A stretch of 64,000 nucleotides of DNA. Origin: DATJCV01 sp963707665. Its GTDB lineage: Bacteria > Pseudomonadota > Gammaproteobacteria > Burkholderiales > Burkholderiaceae_D. Shown here piece after piece: positions 53,498 to 62,562 of the stretch. The notes under the pieces are model-generated. The model made no database searches. It saw nothing but the letters and a program-made list of their open reading frames with translations, and was not told the DNA's origin. Within the stretch, counting starts at the first letter, position 1. The number at the start of each line of letters is the position of its first letter. The DNA lies in assembly GCA_963707665.1 (NCBI GenBank), contig CAVPQU010000018.1:372001-436000 (forward strand). The letters run 5' to 3'. A program made the position numbers and the translations under genes.

Positions 53498-54634
53498 ATG
53501 AACAAGGCAATCTGTACCGCATTACTCTCGATCGGCCTGTGCGCAGGCCAGGCGCATGCCGAGATCGTCATCGGCGCCACGCTGCCGCTGACCGGCCCCG
53601 GCTCGGGGCTGGGTATTCCTTCCAAAAACGGCATCTCGCTCTGGCCCGACACCGTCGCCGGCGAAAAAATCAGGGTCATCATCCTCGACGACGCCACCGA
53701 CCCGACCTTGGCCAATAAGAACGCGCGCCGCTTCATCAGCGAGGATAAGGTCGACCTGATCATCGGCACCCCTGCGACCCCAACCGCGATGGCGGTTGCT
53801 GGCGTAGCGGCCGAAGGGCAGACCGTTCACCTGGCGAGCACTCCGGTCGACATGCCGCCGGGTAAGGGCTTGTGGACCTTCCGCTTGTCGCAACATAACC
53901 CGCTAATGGCGCGCGCGATGGTCGCCCACATGAAGAAGAACGGCGTGAAAACCTTCGGTTTCCTCGGCTATGCCGACGCCTACGGCGAGGGGTGGCTGCG
54001 CGATGCGCAGCCGGTCGCAGAGCAGGCCGGCATCAAGATGACCGCTAGCGAACGTTTCGGCCGCGCCGACACCAGCGTCACGGCTCAGGCGCTGAAGGTC
54101 ATCGCCAGCCAGCCCGATGCGATCTTGGTGGTTGCCGCCGGTAGCGGTGCGGCGATGCCGCACAAGACGCTGGTCGAACGCGGCTATAAGGGCAAGATCT
54201 ACCAGACCTCGGCAGCCGCCACGCGCGACCTGATCCGTCTCGGTGGCAAGGATGTCGAAGGCTCGTACGTCGTGGCAGGCGTGGCGCTGATGCCCGATTC
54301 GCTGCCGGCGGCGCACCCGTCGCGCCAGATCGGCCTGGACTTCGTTGAGCGCTATGAAACGAAGTTCGGCGCGAACAGCCGCAACCAAGCCGCGGCGCAC
54401 ACCTACAACGTCCCGCTGATCCTCGAGAAAGTGGTCCCAATCGCCCTCAAAAAAGGCAAGCCCGGCACGCCGGAGTTCCGCGCCGCGCTTAAGGAAGCAT
54501 TGGAAAACAGCGGAGAGATCCCGACCGCCCACGGTGTATTTCGCTACACCGCGCAGGACCGTTACGGCCTTTCTGACGATGCGGTCGTAGTGCTCAAGAT
54601 CACGAGCGGCAACTGGCAGGCAGAGCCGCGCTGA
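53498..54634 (+). CDS. ABC importer periplasmic binding protein, Liv/HAAT type
   Basis: 378 aa; signal peptide NKAICTALLSIGLCAGQAHA. Mature EIVIGATLPLTGPGSGLGIPSKNG and DLIIGTPATPTAMAVAGVAAEGQTVHLAST are typical for aromatic acid or branched-chain amino acid binding proteins. Within the operon a hydroxycinnamate or a related aromatic acid is the likely ligand. Confidence 0.88.
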   Translation: MNKAICTALLSIGLCAGQAHAEIVIGATLPLTGPGSGLGIPSKNGISLWPDTVAGEKIRVIILDDATDPTLANKNARRFISEDKVDLIIGTPATPTAMAVAGVAAEGQTVHLASTPVDMPPGKGLWTFRLSQHNPLMARAMVAHMKKNGVKTFGFLGYADAYGEGWLRDAQPVAEQAGIKMTASERFGRADTSVTAQALKVIASQPDAILVVAAGSGAAMPHKTLVERGYKGKIYQTSAAATRDLIRLGGKDVEGSYVVAGVALMPDSLPAAHPSRQIGLDFVERYETKFGANSRNQAAAHTYNVPLILEKVVPIALKKGKPGTPEFRAALKEALENSGEIPTAHGVFRYTAQDRYGLSDDAVVVLKITSGNWQAEPR

Positions 54635-54711
54635 TCGGCGGACGCAGTGCCTGAGCGGCGGCCCTTGCCGGCCGCCCGCACGCTTTTCAACTTCACATTA
54701 CCGGAGACAAT

Positions 54712-55773
54712 ATGTTCTTTGGCCTCGACACGTCGATCGCTCCCATCCTGGCGCTGGACGGTTTATCCAGCGGCGTCATCTACGGCTTGGTGGCTATCGC
54801 GCTGGTGCTCGTGTTCGCGGTAACGCGCATCCTGTTTTTTCCGCAGGGTGAGTTCGTCGTGTTCGGCGCGCTGACACTGGCGATGCTGCAGAGCGGGATG
54901 GTGCCCGGCACTGTCTGGCTGCTGCTGCTGCTGGCGATGTGCGCCACGGCGACGCGCCTGCTCGATCACCTGCGCATGCGCGAATCGGCGGGGATCGGGC
55001 GCACCATGCTGTTCAACCTGGTCGTGCCGTGCACGATTGCCGCGCTAGCGGCATGGGCTGCGCCGTTGAATCTGCCGCTGCCGCTGCAGGTCGGCCTGAC
55101 ACTGCTACTGGTCACGGCGCTCGGCCCGCTGCTTTACACGGTGGTGTATGAGTCCATGGCCGACGCCTCGGTGCTGGTGTTGCTGATCGTCTCGGTCGGC
55201 GTGCACCTGGCGGCTATGGGACTGGGCCTGGTTTTTTTTGGCGCCGAGGGCTTCCGCACGCCCGCATTCTGGGACGGTAACTGGTCGTTCGGCGCATTGA
55301 TGATCAACGGCCAAACCGTCGTGGTGGTACTGGCGGCCGCGGTTCTGCTGGTCGGCCTGTGGCAGTTCTTCGAGCGCACGCTGTACGGCAAGGCGCTACG
55401 CGCGACCGCGATCAACCGCCTCGGTGCGCGCCTGATGGGCGTGTCGACGGCGCTGGTGGGCCGGCTGGCGTTGGCCATGGCGGCCTTTATCGGCGCGTTG
55501 TCGGGCATGCTGGTCGGCCCCACTACCACTATTTTCTACGACTCCGGTTTCGTGATCGGGATTAAGGGCTTTGTGGTGGCCGTCATTGGCGGCCTGGCCA
55601 GCTTCCCGGCCACGGCGGCCGGCGCGCTGTTCATCGGACTGCTCGAATCGTTCAGCTCTTTCTGGGCCAGCGACTATAAGGAAATCATCGTGTTCATGTC
55701 GCTGCTGCCGATCCTGCTGTGGCGCTCATTGAGCGACCCGGCGCATGACGAAGAAGAGGAATCGGCATCGTGA
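54712..55773 (+). CDS. ABC importer permease, LivH type
   Basis: 353 aa, longer than usual LivH (about 290). Standard start LALDGLSSGVIYGLVAIALVLVFAVTRILFFPQGEFVVFG and coupling region YGKALRATAINRLGARLMGV. The extra length lies in the middle (residues about 65-120, with a hydrophilic HLRMRESAGIGRT loop). Overlaps the next start (GTGA). Confidence 0.88.
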   Translation: MFFGLDTSIAPILALDGLSSGVIYGLVAIALVLVFAVTRILFFPQGEFVVFGALTLAMLQSGMVPGTVWLLLLLAMCATATRLLDHLRMRESAGIGRTMLFNLVVPCTIAALAAWAAPLNLPLPLQVGLTLLLVTALGPLLYTVVYESMADASVLVLLIVSVGVHLAAMGLGLVFFGAEGFRTPAFWDGNWSFGALMINGQTVVVVLAAAVLLVGLWQFFERTLYGKALRATAINRLGARLMGVSTALVGRLALAMAAFIGALSGMLVGPTTTIFYDSGFVIGIKGFVVAVIGGLASFPATAAGALFIGLLESFSSFWASDYKEIIVFMSLLPILLWRSLSDPAHDEEEESAS

Positions 55774-56800
55774 AAATCCAAAAACATCTTATGCTGGGAT
55801 GCCTGCTAGCGGCCATTGCGCTGCTGCCGCTGCTGCCCACGTCGGACTTCTGGGTCACTCAGGCCAGCTATGTCGGCATGTATGCGCTGGTGGTGGTCGG
55901 GCTGGTGCTGCTGACCGGGGTCGGCGGCATGACCTCGTTCGGGCAGGCCGCTTTTGTCGGCATCGGTGCCTATACCAGCGCCTATTTGTGCACAGTGCTC
56001 GGATTCTCGCCGTGGCTGACATTGCCGCTTGGCCTGCTGATAGCGGGCGCCAGCGCCTGGTTGCTGGGGCTGGTCACCATACGCATGTCGGGCCACTACC
56101 TGCCGCTGGCCACGATCGCTTGGGGCATCAGCCTGTTCCTGCTGTTCGAAAAAGTCAGCTGGCTGGGCAAGTACGACGGCCTGACCGGGATCCCGCCGCT
56201 GCAATTGCACGGCATCGATCTCGGCGGCCCCACAGCATGTATTACCTGATCTGGGCGGTTCTGCTCTGCGCCGTCTGGCTTTCGCACAACCTGCTCGATT
56301 CGCGCGCGGGGCGGGCCATTCGCGCGCTTAAGGGCGGGCGCACCATGGCCGAGTCGATGGGCGTCGATACCGGCCGCTACCAACTGTTCATATTCGTGCT
56401 GGCCGCGCTGATGGCAGCCACGTCTGGCTGGCTGTTCGCTCACCTGCAGCGCGCGGTCAGCCCGTCCCCGTTCGGCATGAAGATGGGTATCGAGTACCTT
56501 TTCATGGCGGTGGTCGGCGGCGCGGCCAATGTTTGGGGCGCGCTGCTTGGGGCCGGTCTTCTGAAGTTTCTGGAAGACCAACTGCAGGTACTGGCGCCGA
56601 TGCTGTTCGGCACAGGCGGCAACTATGAAGTGATCGTATTCGGCATGCTGCTCGTGGTGCTGCTGAAGTATGCGCGCGGCGGACTGTGGCCGTGGCTATG
56701 CGGATTGACGCGCAGCAGGGCGGGGCCGGCGGCGCCAGTCGCGCTGGCCGCTGCCGCCGCGCTGCCGCTCCGGCGCCAGCCAGCGTCGGGCGCAGCCGTG
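55770..56800 (+). CDS. LivM permease part of a LivM-LivG fusion (frame-broken near 56230)
   Basis: Starts at GTG 55770. Membrane protein with GVGGMTSFGQAAFVGIGAYTSAYL and LGLVTIRMSGHYLPLATIAWGISLF, the LivM hallmarks. At the CCCC run 56228-56231 one C seems missing: the first frame stops at 56249, while the second continues HSMYYLIWAVLLCAVW and the coupling region GRAIRALKGGRTMAESMGVDTGRYQLFIFVLAAL. No stop follows before the ATPase domain. Confidence 0.82.
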
Positions 56801-57595
56801 CTGACAGTGGCGAACCTGAGCAAGTCGTTCGGCGGCCTGGTCGCGGTGAACGACGTCAGCTTCGACGTCAAAGGCGGCGACATCGTCGGCCTGATCGGGC
56901 CGAATGGCGCAGGCAAGTCGACCACCTTCAACCTGGTGACGGGGCTGCTGCCGCCCAGCGGGGGGAGCGTGCACTACCAGGGGAAAGCGTTGACCGGGAT
57001 GACCCCGCGCGCGATCGCCAGCCATGGGGTTGCGCGCACCTTCCAGCATGTCAAGCTGCTGCCGGGCATGAGCGTGCTCGAGAACGTCGCGCTGGGAGCC
57101 CACCTGCGCGGCCGACGCGGCATTGGCGGAGTGCTGCGTGCGATGTTCAGGCTCGACCGCGCCGACGAAGCGCGCCTGCTGCAGGAGGCAGCCCGCGCTT
57201 TGGCCCAGGTCGGCCTGCACGGCCTGATGCACGAGCAGGCCGGCAGCCTGGCGCTGGGCCAGCAGCGCTTGCTGGAGATCGCTCGCGCATTGTGCTGCGA
57301 CCCGACCCTGTTGTTGCTCGACGAACCAGCGGCCGGCTTGCGCCACCTGGAGAAGCAGGCGCTGGCCGATGTGCTGCGCAAACTGCGCGCCGGCGGAATG
57401 AGCATCTTGCTGGTCGAGCACGACATGGAATTCGTGATGCAACTGACCGACCACATCGTGGTGATGGAATTCGGCAGCATGATCGCGCAAGGCACGCCTG
57501 CGGCCGTTCGCGCGCATCCGGCGGTCATCGCCGCCTATCTCGGCGCGGAAGAGCCCGATACTGCTGCCAGCGCCGATCGGAGTGAGATGAAATGA
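56801..57595 (+). CDS. LivG ATPase part of a LivM-LivG fusion
   Basis: Joined to the permease by an Ala/Arg-rich linker. Walker A GPNGAGKST, LivG insert ARTFQHVKLLPGMSVLENVALGAH, signature-type region LALGQQRLLEIARAL (a variant of LSGGQ), Walker B LLLLDEPAAGL, H-loop LLVEHDMEFV. Permease-ATPase fusions of this type occur in several HAAT importers. Stop overlaps the LivF start (ATGA). Confidence 0.85.
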   Translation: MTVANLSKSFGGLVAVNDVSFDVKGGDIVGLIGPNGAGKSTTFNLVTGLLPPSGGSVHYQGKALTGMTPRAIASHGVARTFQHVKLLPGMSVLENVALGAHLRGRRGIGGVLRAMFRLDRADEARLLQEAARALAQVGLHGLMHEQAGSLALGQQRLLEIARALCCDPTLLLLDEPAAGLRHLEKQALADVLRKLRAGGMSILLVEHDMEFVMQLTDHIVVMEFGSMIAQGTPAAVRAHPAVIAAYLGAEEPDTAASADRSEMK

Positions 57596-58317
57596 GCGAC
57601 ATTCTATTGGAAGTCGAAGATTTGCACGTGTCATACGGAAAGGTCGAGGCCTTGCACGGCGTGAGCCTGTGCCTGACGCGTGGCAGCATCGCAACCGTGA
57701 TCGGGCCGAACGGCGCTGGCAAGTCGACCCTGCTCAATGCACTGATGGGTATCGAGCCTTCGCGCGGCGCGATCCGCTACCAGGGCCGGAACATCGAACG
57801 CAGCGCGCTCGAGCAGCGTGTGTTGGCCGGCATCGGCTTGGTGCCTGAACGGCGCGAATTGTTTTCAAGTATGTCGGTGGAGGACAACCTGGCGCTCGGG
57901 AGTTTTCGCCGCGTTTTGCTGGGTGAAGCGGATTCGATGGGGGAGCTCGATCATGTATTCGACGTATTCCCGCGCCTGAAGGAACGCCGCAACCAGCTGG
58001 CCGGCACCTTGTCCGGTGGCGAGCGGCAGATGCTGGCGATCGGGCGCGCCCTGATGGCCCGGCCAACCCTGCTGATGCTCGACGAGCCGAGCCTGGGCCT
58101 GGCGCCGCTGATCGTGCGGGAAATCCTGCGCATCGTCGGTGAACTGGCGACCAGCGGGATCTCGATCCTGCTGGTCGAACAGAACGCGCGCGCCGCGCTG
58201 GAGGTAGCTCACTATGGCTACGTGCTCGAACTAGGACAGGTATCGATGCAAGGCGAGTCGCACATGCTGGCCGGCAATCCGCAAGTGATCAAGGCCTACC
58301 TTGGCCTGGGCCGCTAG
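57592..58317 (+). CDS. ABC importer ATPase, LivF type
   Basis: 241 aa. Walker A GPNGAGKST, signature LSGGERQMLAIGRAL, Walker B LLMLDEPSLGLAP, LivF-type C-terminus YVLELGQVSMQGESHMLAGNPQVIKAYLG. Last transporter gene of the operon. Confidence 0.9.
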   Translation: MSDILLEVEDLHVSYGKVEALHGVSLCLTRGSIATVIGPNGAGKSTLLNALMGIEPSRGAIRYQGRNIERSALEQRVLAGIGLVPERRELFSSMSVEDNLALGSFRRVLLGEADSMGELDHVFDVFPRLKERRNQLAGTLSGGERQMLAIGRALMARPTLLMLDEPSLGLAPLIVREILRIVGELATSGISILLVEQNARAALEVAHYGYVLELGQVSMQGESHMLAGNPQVIKAYLGLGR

Positions 58318-58346
58318 TACCGCAACCAAGATGAAAGGAGTGACCG

Positions 58347-58748
58347 ATGAACCGTGAACCCGGCGCGTGCGAGGCGGCGCCTGGCGCTCAGGCGCTTTAT
58401 TTCCAGTTTCTGGACGAAGGACGTTTCCTGATCCAGCGCTGCCTCACCTGCGAAGGTCACGTGTTTTACCCGCGCCAGCTTTGCCCGCATTGCCACGGCG
58501 GCGCGCTCAGCTTCGTCGAGCCGAAAGGAACCGGCACCGTATATTCGACCACGACGGTGCGCCGCAAGCCCGAGGCGGGCGGCGACTACGACGTGTCGCT
58601 GATCGACCTGGATGAAGGCATCCGGATGATGAGTCGGGTCGAGGGCGTGCCCCCGTACGAGGTGCGTATCGGCATGCGCGTCAAGGCGCGCGTGGCGCTG
58701 GGCGGCAAGGAGCCGCTGGTGGTCTTCGATCCGGTGCAGGCAGCATGA
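58347..58748 (+). CDS. DUF35 zinc-ribbon/OB-fold protein
   Basis: 133 aa after a good ribosome site (AAAGGAG). N-terminal rubredoxin-like zinc ribbon with four Cys (CLTCEGHVFYPRQLCPHC), then the OB-fold (GTGTVYSTTTVRRKPEAGGDYDVSLIDLDEGIRMMSRVEG). DUF35 proteins pair with thiolase-like subunits; the next gene overlaps it by 4 nt and encodes such a protein. In characterised pairs (Ltp2-type aldolases, HMG-CoA synthases of archaea) DUF35 is needed for activity. Confidence 0.88.
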   Translation: MNREPGACEAAPGAQALYFQFLDEGRFLIQRCLTCEGHVFYPRQLCPHCHGGALSFVEPKGTGTVYSTTTVRRKPEAGGDYDVSLIDLDEGIRMMSRVEGVPPYEVRIGMRVKARVALGGKEPLVVFDPVQAA

Positions 58749-59926
58749 ACCTGAATCAATTGCGTGGCAAGATTGCCATTGCCGGCGTGGGGACCGCGGG
58801 CTGCGGCGAGGCGCATGGCTTTAACGACATCGAAATCCTGGCGCTCGCCGCCAGCGCTGCGGTCGAGGATGCCGGCCTGAAAATGAGCGACATCGACGGA
58901 CTGTGCACCGCAAACCTAGCGGCCGCGCTATGGCCGCTCAATGTTGTCGAATACCTCAACCTGCGCCCGACTTTCGTCGAAGGCACCAACGTCGGCGGTT
59001 CTGCCTTCGTGGCGCACCTGCTTCCGGCCATGATGGCGCTCGAGGCCGGCCTGTGCAAGCACGTGCTGGTCTGCTATGGCAGCACCCAGCGAACCGACCC
59101 GACTTCGCGGCGCGACAAGGGCGCGGCGCGCGACATGCTCGATCCTTACCCGTTCGAAGCGCCATACCAGCCGTTCAACCCGCCAAGCTCATACGCGCTC
59201 ATGGCCGCCCGCCACATGCATCAGTATGGGACCACGCACCGCCAGCTGGCCGAAGTGGCGGTGGCTGCGCGCCGCTGGGCGCAGCTCAATCCAGAGGCGT
59301 TCGCACGGGGGCCATTGACGATCGAAGAAGTGCTTGCGGCGCGCAGGATATCCGATCCGTTCAGCGTGTACGACTGCTGCTTGGTTACCGACGGCGCTGG
59401 CGCCTTCGTCATGACGCGCGCTGAACACGCGCAAGGCCTGCCGCATGCGCCAGTGCACATCCTCGGCGCGGCGACTGCGGCATGGCACCGCCAGGTTTCT
59501 GGCATGCATGACCTGACCGTGACCGCGGCCACGGAGTCGGGCCGGGCGGCGTTCGCGATGGCGGGGCTGGCGCCTAAGGATATCGATGTCGTGCAGCTGT
59601 ACGATGCCTTTACGATCAATACCATCCTGTTCCTGGAAGACCTTGGATTCTGCAAAAAAGGAGAAGGTGGGGCATTTGTCGAAAATGGTGCGATTGGCCC
59701 TGGGGGGCGGCTGGCGGTTAACACGAACGGCGGCGGTTTGTCATGTGTACACCCAAATATGTACGGTGTGTTCCTGGTGATCGAAGCGGTGCGCCAGTTG
59801 CGCGGAGGTTGTGGCGCGCGTCAAGTCGAAGATGCACACACCGCGCTGGTGCACGGCAATGGCGGCAAGGCGGCGTCGAGCCAGTCAACTGCGATCTTTG
59901 CCACCGCCGCCTCAGGACTGCTGTGA
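58745..59926 (+). CDS. Thiolase-fold protein (SCP-x/Ltp2-like), nucleophile Cys apparently missing
   Basis: 393 aa. Thiolase fold with VQLYDAFTINTILFLEDLGF and NTNGGGLSCVHPNMYGVFLVIEAVRQLRG, the latter keeping the His loop. At the place of the usual nucleophile (CASG-like) the sequence reads EGTNVGGSAFVAHL, without Cys. This is the situation in Ltp2-like retro-aldolases, which act with a DUF35 partner. It could cleave a 3-hydroxyacyl-CoA to aldehyde plus acetyl-CoA, or serve as a non-decarboxylating thiolase with an atypical site. Last gene of the hydroxycinnamate-type operon. Confidence 0.8.
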   Translation: MNLNQLRGKIAIAGVGTAGCGEAHGFNDIEILALAASAAVEDAGLKMSDIDGLCTANLAAALWPLNVVEYLNLRPTFVEGTNVGGSAFVAHLLPAMMALEAGLCKHVLVCYGSTQRTDPTSRRDKGAARDMLDPYPFEAPYQPFNPPSSYALMAARHMHQYGTTHRQLAEVAVAARRWAQLNPEAFARGPLTIEEVLAARRISDPFSVYDCCLVTDGAGAFVMTRAEHAQGLPHAPVHILGAATAAWHRQVSGMHDLTVTAATESGRAAFAMAGLAPKDIDVVQLYDAFTINTILFLEDLGFCKKGEGGAFVENGAIGPGGRLAVNTNGGGLSCVHPNMYGVFLVIEAVRQLRGGCGARQVEDAHTALVHGNGGKAASSQSTAIFATAASGLL

Positions 59927-59989
59927 GCGCTTTCCGTTGAGATCAACCAGGCCGCAATAATGCCTTCATGCCCACCGGCCGTAGCGATA

Positions 59990-60446
59990 AGTTCGACACG
60001 GAGATAGAAGCGCTGTATCTTTCATCCATCGCTTGGGGCCGACAGGCACCCGACTGTATCCGCCCCAAACATCGCCTGCGCCAGCAGCCCCTGCAGCTGG
60101 TTGGTTTCCAACTTCGGAAATGCTGTTTCCAGCCGTGCAAGGCGTCTTCAAGGTCGGCCGTGCCGTCGATTGCATCCAACACCGGCTGGATCATCAGCAC
60201 CGCCGCGTCACCGAGGGTTACCCGACCGATCTTCGAGATCGCAGTGTCGAGTGTCAGTTGGTTGGACAGCAATTGTTGTTCGGAAAATCTGGCGGCGGCA
60301 CCAAGTGTGCCGGGGTTCGGTGGCACTTTCTTCGACCAACCCTCGCCATAGCGCGTGCGGATGTAGTCGAACGACGGCTCAAACCCCATGTCGTAGATCA
60401 CCTTGGGGGCAGGCGTGCGCAGTTTTATTTCTAACAGCAGATTCTT
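59990..60446 (-). pseudogene. Mu-like prophage portal (gp29/DUF935) C-terminal remnant
   Basis: Minus strand: VIYDMGFEPSFDYIRTRYGEGW, then LGDAAVLMIQPVLDAIDGTADLEDALHGW, followed one frame over (about 60040-60125) by FPKLETNQLQGLLAQAMFGAD. These three blocks in this order are the end of Mu gp29-type portal proteins. A frame break and lack of any other morphogenesis gene show it is dead. Confidence 0.55.
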
Positions 60447-60521
60447 GAAACTGGCCCAGTTCCATTCCCGGATGGCCATGTTAAAAGCGTGTTTGAGTAG
60501 CGCCATCTCATTGAGCGCCAT
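60447..60521 (-). pseudogene. Tyrosine recombinase core-binding fragment
   Basis: ALNEMALLKHAFNMAIREW with the following NWASF resembles the SAM-like core-binding helix pair of phage integrases (family: N-R-E-L-A-L-L-x-H-A-F). It is in the opposite orientation to the integrase C-terminus at 60849-61076 and fused in frame to the gp29 remnant, so it is rearranged debris. Confidence 0.4.
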
Positions 60522-60548
60522 GCTGCCGCCAAGGCCGTTGCTATGCAT

Positions 60549-60854
60549 CTAATTGCGCAGCATGTCCTTGCTCACGCCGGCAACGAGCGTGCACGCGAGT
60601 CGGGCCCGTAACGCGTTTGTTTTTGCGCGCCTATTCCGTCGTTCCGCGGGGTGTGCCTGAAAAGCAGAGGGCAGAGTGACGTCATCACTACACTTGGCGA
60701 CCTCGGTCAGCTTGAAACCGCCGTTATCGGTAGGCTTTTGACGCAACTGGGGCGGGTATGCCGCGATGAGATAGCGGTTTATCCGATCGGGGTCGTTCTT
60801 GGCGCCCTTTTTGGAATTCGTGAACTGGTGAGCATCCAAGACTTTTGATTCCAT
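60549..60854 (-). CDS. Hypothetical protein in island remnant
   Basis: 101 aa from ATG 60854 with GGAG upstream (MESKVLDAHQFTNSKKGAKNDPDRINRYLIAAYPP). No recognised family, membrane segment or signal. Its start overlaps the integrase fragment on the other strand by 6 nt. Could be a surviving phage gene or a chance frame. Confidence 0.35.
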   Translation of the reverse strand: MESKVLDAHQFTNSKKGAKNDPDRINRYLIAAYPPQLRQKPTDNGGFKLTEVAKCSDDVTLPSAFQAHPAERRNRRAKTNALRARLACTLVAGVSKDMLRN

Positions 60855-61076
60855 GATCTCCGGTATACCTGGGCATCATGGCATCACCAGGCGGGAACGT
60901 CGTGCGATGAACTGAAGGAATTGGGCGGCTGGAAGTCGCGGCAGGTGGATCGCTATGCCAGGTATGCCACCGAGCATTTAACGGTGGCGGCAGCACGGAT
61001 TGAGCGCGTCCGACATGATGAAGACGGGAAAGAGTCTGTCACGTTTTTGTCACGTCAGAAACACGAAAGGGTCTAG
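60849..61076 (+). pseudogene. Tyrosine recombinase (phage integrase) C-terminal remnant
   Basis: Plus strand reads FHDLRYTWASWHHQAGT, then LKELGGWKS and DRYARYATEHL. These are the H-x-x-R box, the GGW/His-Trp block and the Tyr nucleophile region of phage integrases. The usual RHT is RYT. A stop codon lies immediately before Phe, so the N-terminal part is gone. It ends 28 nt from the 3' end of tRNA-Lys, the usual attachment-site position. Confidence 0.75.
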
Positions 61077-61103
61077 ACTTGTGATCTAGACCCTTGGTAT
61101 TCG

Positions 61104-61179
61104 TGGTAGGCCGTGCGGGATTCGAACCTGCGACCAACGGATTAAAAGTCCGCTGCTCTACCAGCTGAGCTAACGACCC
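61104..61179 (-). tRNA. tRNA-Lys (anticodon UUU)
   Basis: On the minus strand GGGTCGTTAGCTCAGCTGG starts the acceptor and D arms, the anticodon loop is CTTTTAA (anticodon TTT), and the T arm is GGTTCGAATCC. The 3' CCA is encoded at 61106-61104. 76 nt, complete cloverleaf. Confidence 0.95.
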
Positions 61180-61263
61180 GAAAGAACGCAATTATAAGTA
61201 AATTATGTTGGCCCTGTCAAATCAACAGGAGGTTTTTTATTGGTGTGTGCGGCGTATTTCGGA

Positions 61264-62010
61264 TTAACGCAGCGCCGCCAGTCGTTCCTTCGCTGTTTGG
61301 GCTGCCGGTGCCGCCGGATATTGGGCGATCAGGGTCTCCAATGTCTTTTTGGCAGAGGGCTTGTCCTTCAGTTCGGTGTAGCAGCTGGCGATGTTCAACA
61401 TGGCGTCGGCCGCCTTCGGGCTGTCCGGATAATTTTTTACCACCACCTGTTGTGCGCTGATCGCGTTGCGATAATCACGCTGTGCATAGTAGGCGTTACC
61501 CAGCCAGTATTGCGCCGACGGTAAAAATCCCGATTGCGGATAGCGCCGGATGAAATCGGCGAACGCGGTACTGGCGCCGCGATAATCGCCGGTCTTGAAT
61601 TGGGCCAGCGCGGCATCGTAGGTTTTTTGTTCGCCTGGATCGACGCTGACTTCCTTGCCGTCCACCATTACTTGCTGCGGTTCCAGCTTGCGCAGGCGGG
61701 CGTCGAGGTCGACGTAGAAATCCTTTTGCCGCTGCTGCGTGTTGGCCAGTTCGTTGGTCAGCACTTCGACCTGGCCGCGCAGCCTGGCGATTTCCTGCTT
61801 GACCTGGTCGTTCTGGTCGGACAGTCCCAGCGCGCTGGTTTTGTCGGCCTTGTTGTCCAGGTCACGCTGGATGGCGTCGATCTTGTTGCGGATATCGAGG
61901 ATCGCCCGGCGCGCCTCGTCGTCGTCAAACAGGCCGGCGTTGGCGATCGATGCGTGCCATGTCGCACTCAGTACGAGTGCGACCAGCGTGGCTCTGAACA
62001 AGGGTTTCAT
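61264..62010 (-). CDS. cpoB: Cell division coordinator CpoB (YbgF)
   Basis: 248 aa from ATG 62010. Signal peptide KPLFRATLVALVLSATWHASIANA, then a coiled coil (LDIRNKIDAIQRDLDNK to about residue 95) for trimerisation, then TPR repeats (TYDAALAQFKTGDYRGASTAFADFIRRYPQSGFLPSAQYWLGNAYY). CpoB links Tol-Pal constriction to PBP1B peptidoglycan synthesis. Follows pal by 2 nt. Confidence 0.92.
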   Translation of the reverse strand: MKPLFRATLVALVLSATWHASIANAGLFDDDEARRAILDIRNKIDAIQRDLDNKADKTSALGLSDQNDQVKQEIARLRGQVEVLTNELANTQQRQKDFYVDLDARLRKLEPQQVMVDGKEVSVDPGEQKTYDAALAQFKTGDYRGASTAFADFIRRYPQSGFLPSAQYWLGNAYYAQRDYRNAISAQQVVVKNYPDSPKAADAMLNIASCYTELKDKPSAKKTLETLIAQYPAAPAAQTAKERLAALR

Positions 62011-62012
62011 GA

Positions 62013-62537
62013 TTATTGATAAACCAGGTCGGCACGACGGTTTTCGGCCCACGACGCTTCATCGCTGCCCAAGGCCTTTGGCTTTTCCTTGCCAAACGAA
62101 ACTGCCTCTACTTGCGCATCCGGCACACCCAGCAGGTTGAGCGCCCGGCGTACCGCTTCGGCACGTTTCTGGCCCAGTGCCAGGTTGTATTCGGCGCCGC
62201 CGCGTTCGTCGGTATTCCCCTGGATCAGGATTTTGCGCCCTTTGTGCGTGGTCAGATAGCGCGCGTGATTTTCAACCACAGGCTTGAATTCGTCCTTGAC
62301 GCTGTAGCTGTCGTAGTCGAAATAAATGCTGCGCTTGGCCAGCACGCCTTGCGGGTCGTTCAGCGGATCGGCCGAACCGGTGTTGACAGTACCGACGCTG
62401 CGCGCATCGGCGGGTGCAGGGGTGGTGGTGCCGGTGCTTTCGGCGATCGGTGCCTTGTCGTCGAGCTTTACGGAAGAACAGGCCGCCAGCAATACGGCAC
62501 TGGAAAGAACGACAGCCAGGATATTCAGGGAACGCAT
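62013..62537 (-). CDS. pal: Peptidoglycan-associated lipoprotein Pal
   Basis: 174 aa. Lipobox LLAACSS with Cys at about 20, then a disordered linker and the OmpA-like domain: IYFDYDSYSVKDEFKPVVENHARYL, then IQGNTDERGGAEYNLALGQKRAEAVRRAL with the peptidoglycan-binding Asp/Arg pair. Outer-membrane anchor of the Tol-Pal system. Confidence 0.95.
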   Translation of the reverse strand: MRSLNILAVVLSSAVLLAACSSVKLDDKAPIAESTGTTTPAPADARSVGTVNTGSADPLNDPQGVLAKRSIYFDYDSYSVKDEFKPVVENHARYLTTHKGRKILIQGNTDERGGAEYNLALGQKRAEAVRRALNLLGVPDAQVEAVSFGKEKPKALGSDEASWAENRRADLVYQ

Positions 62538-62562
62538 TAGTTTCTCCTTGTAGTGGAACGGA

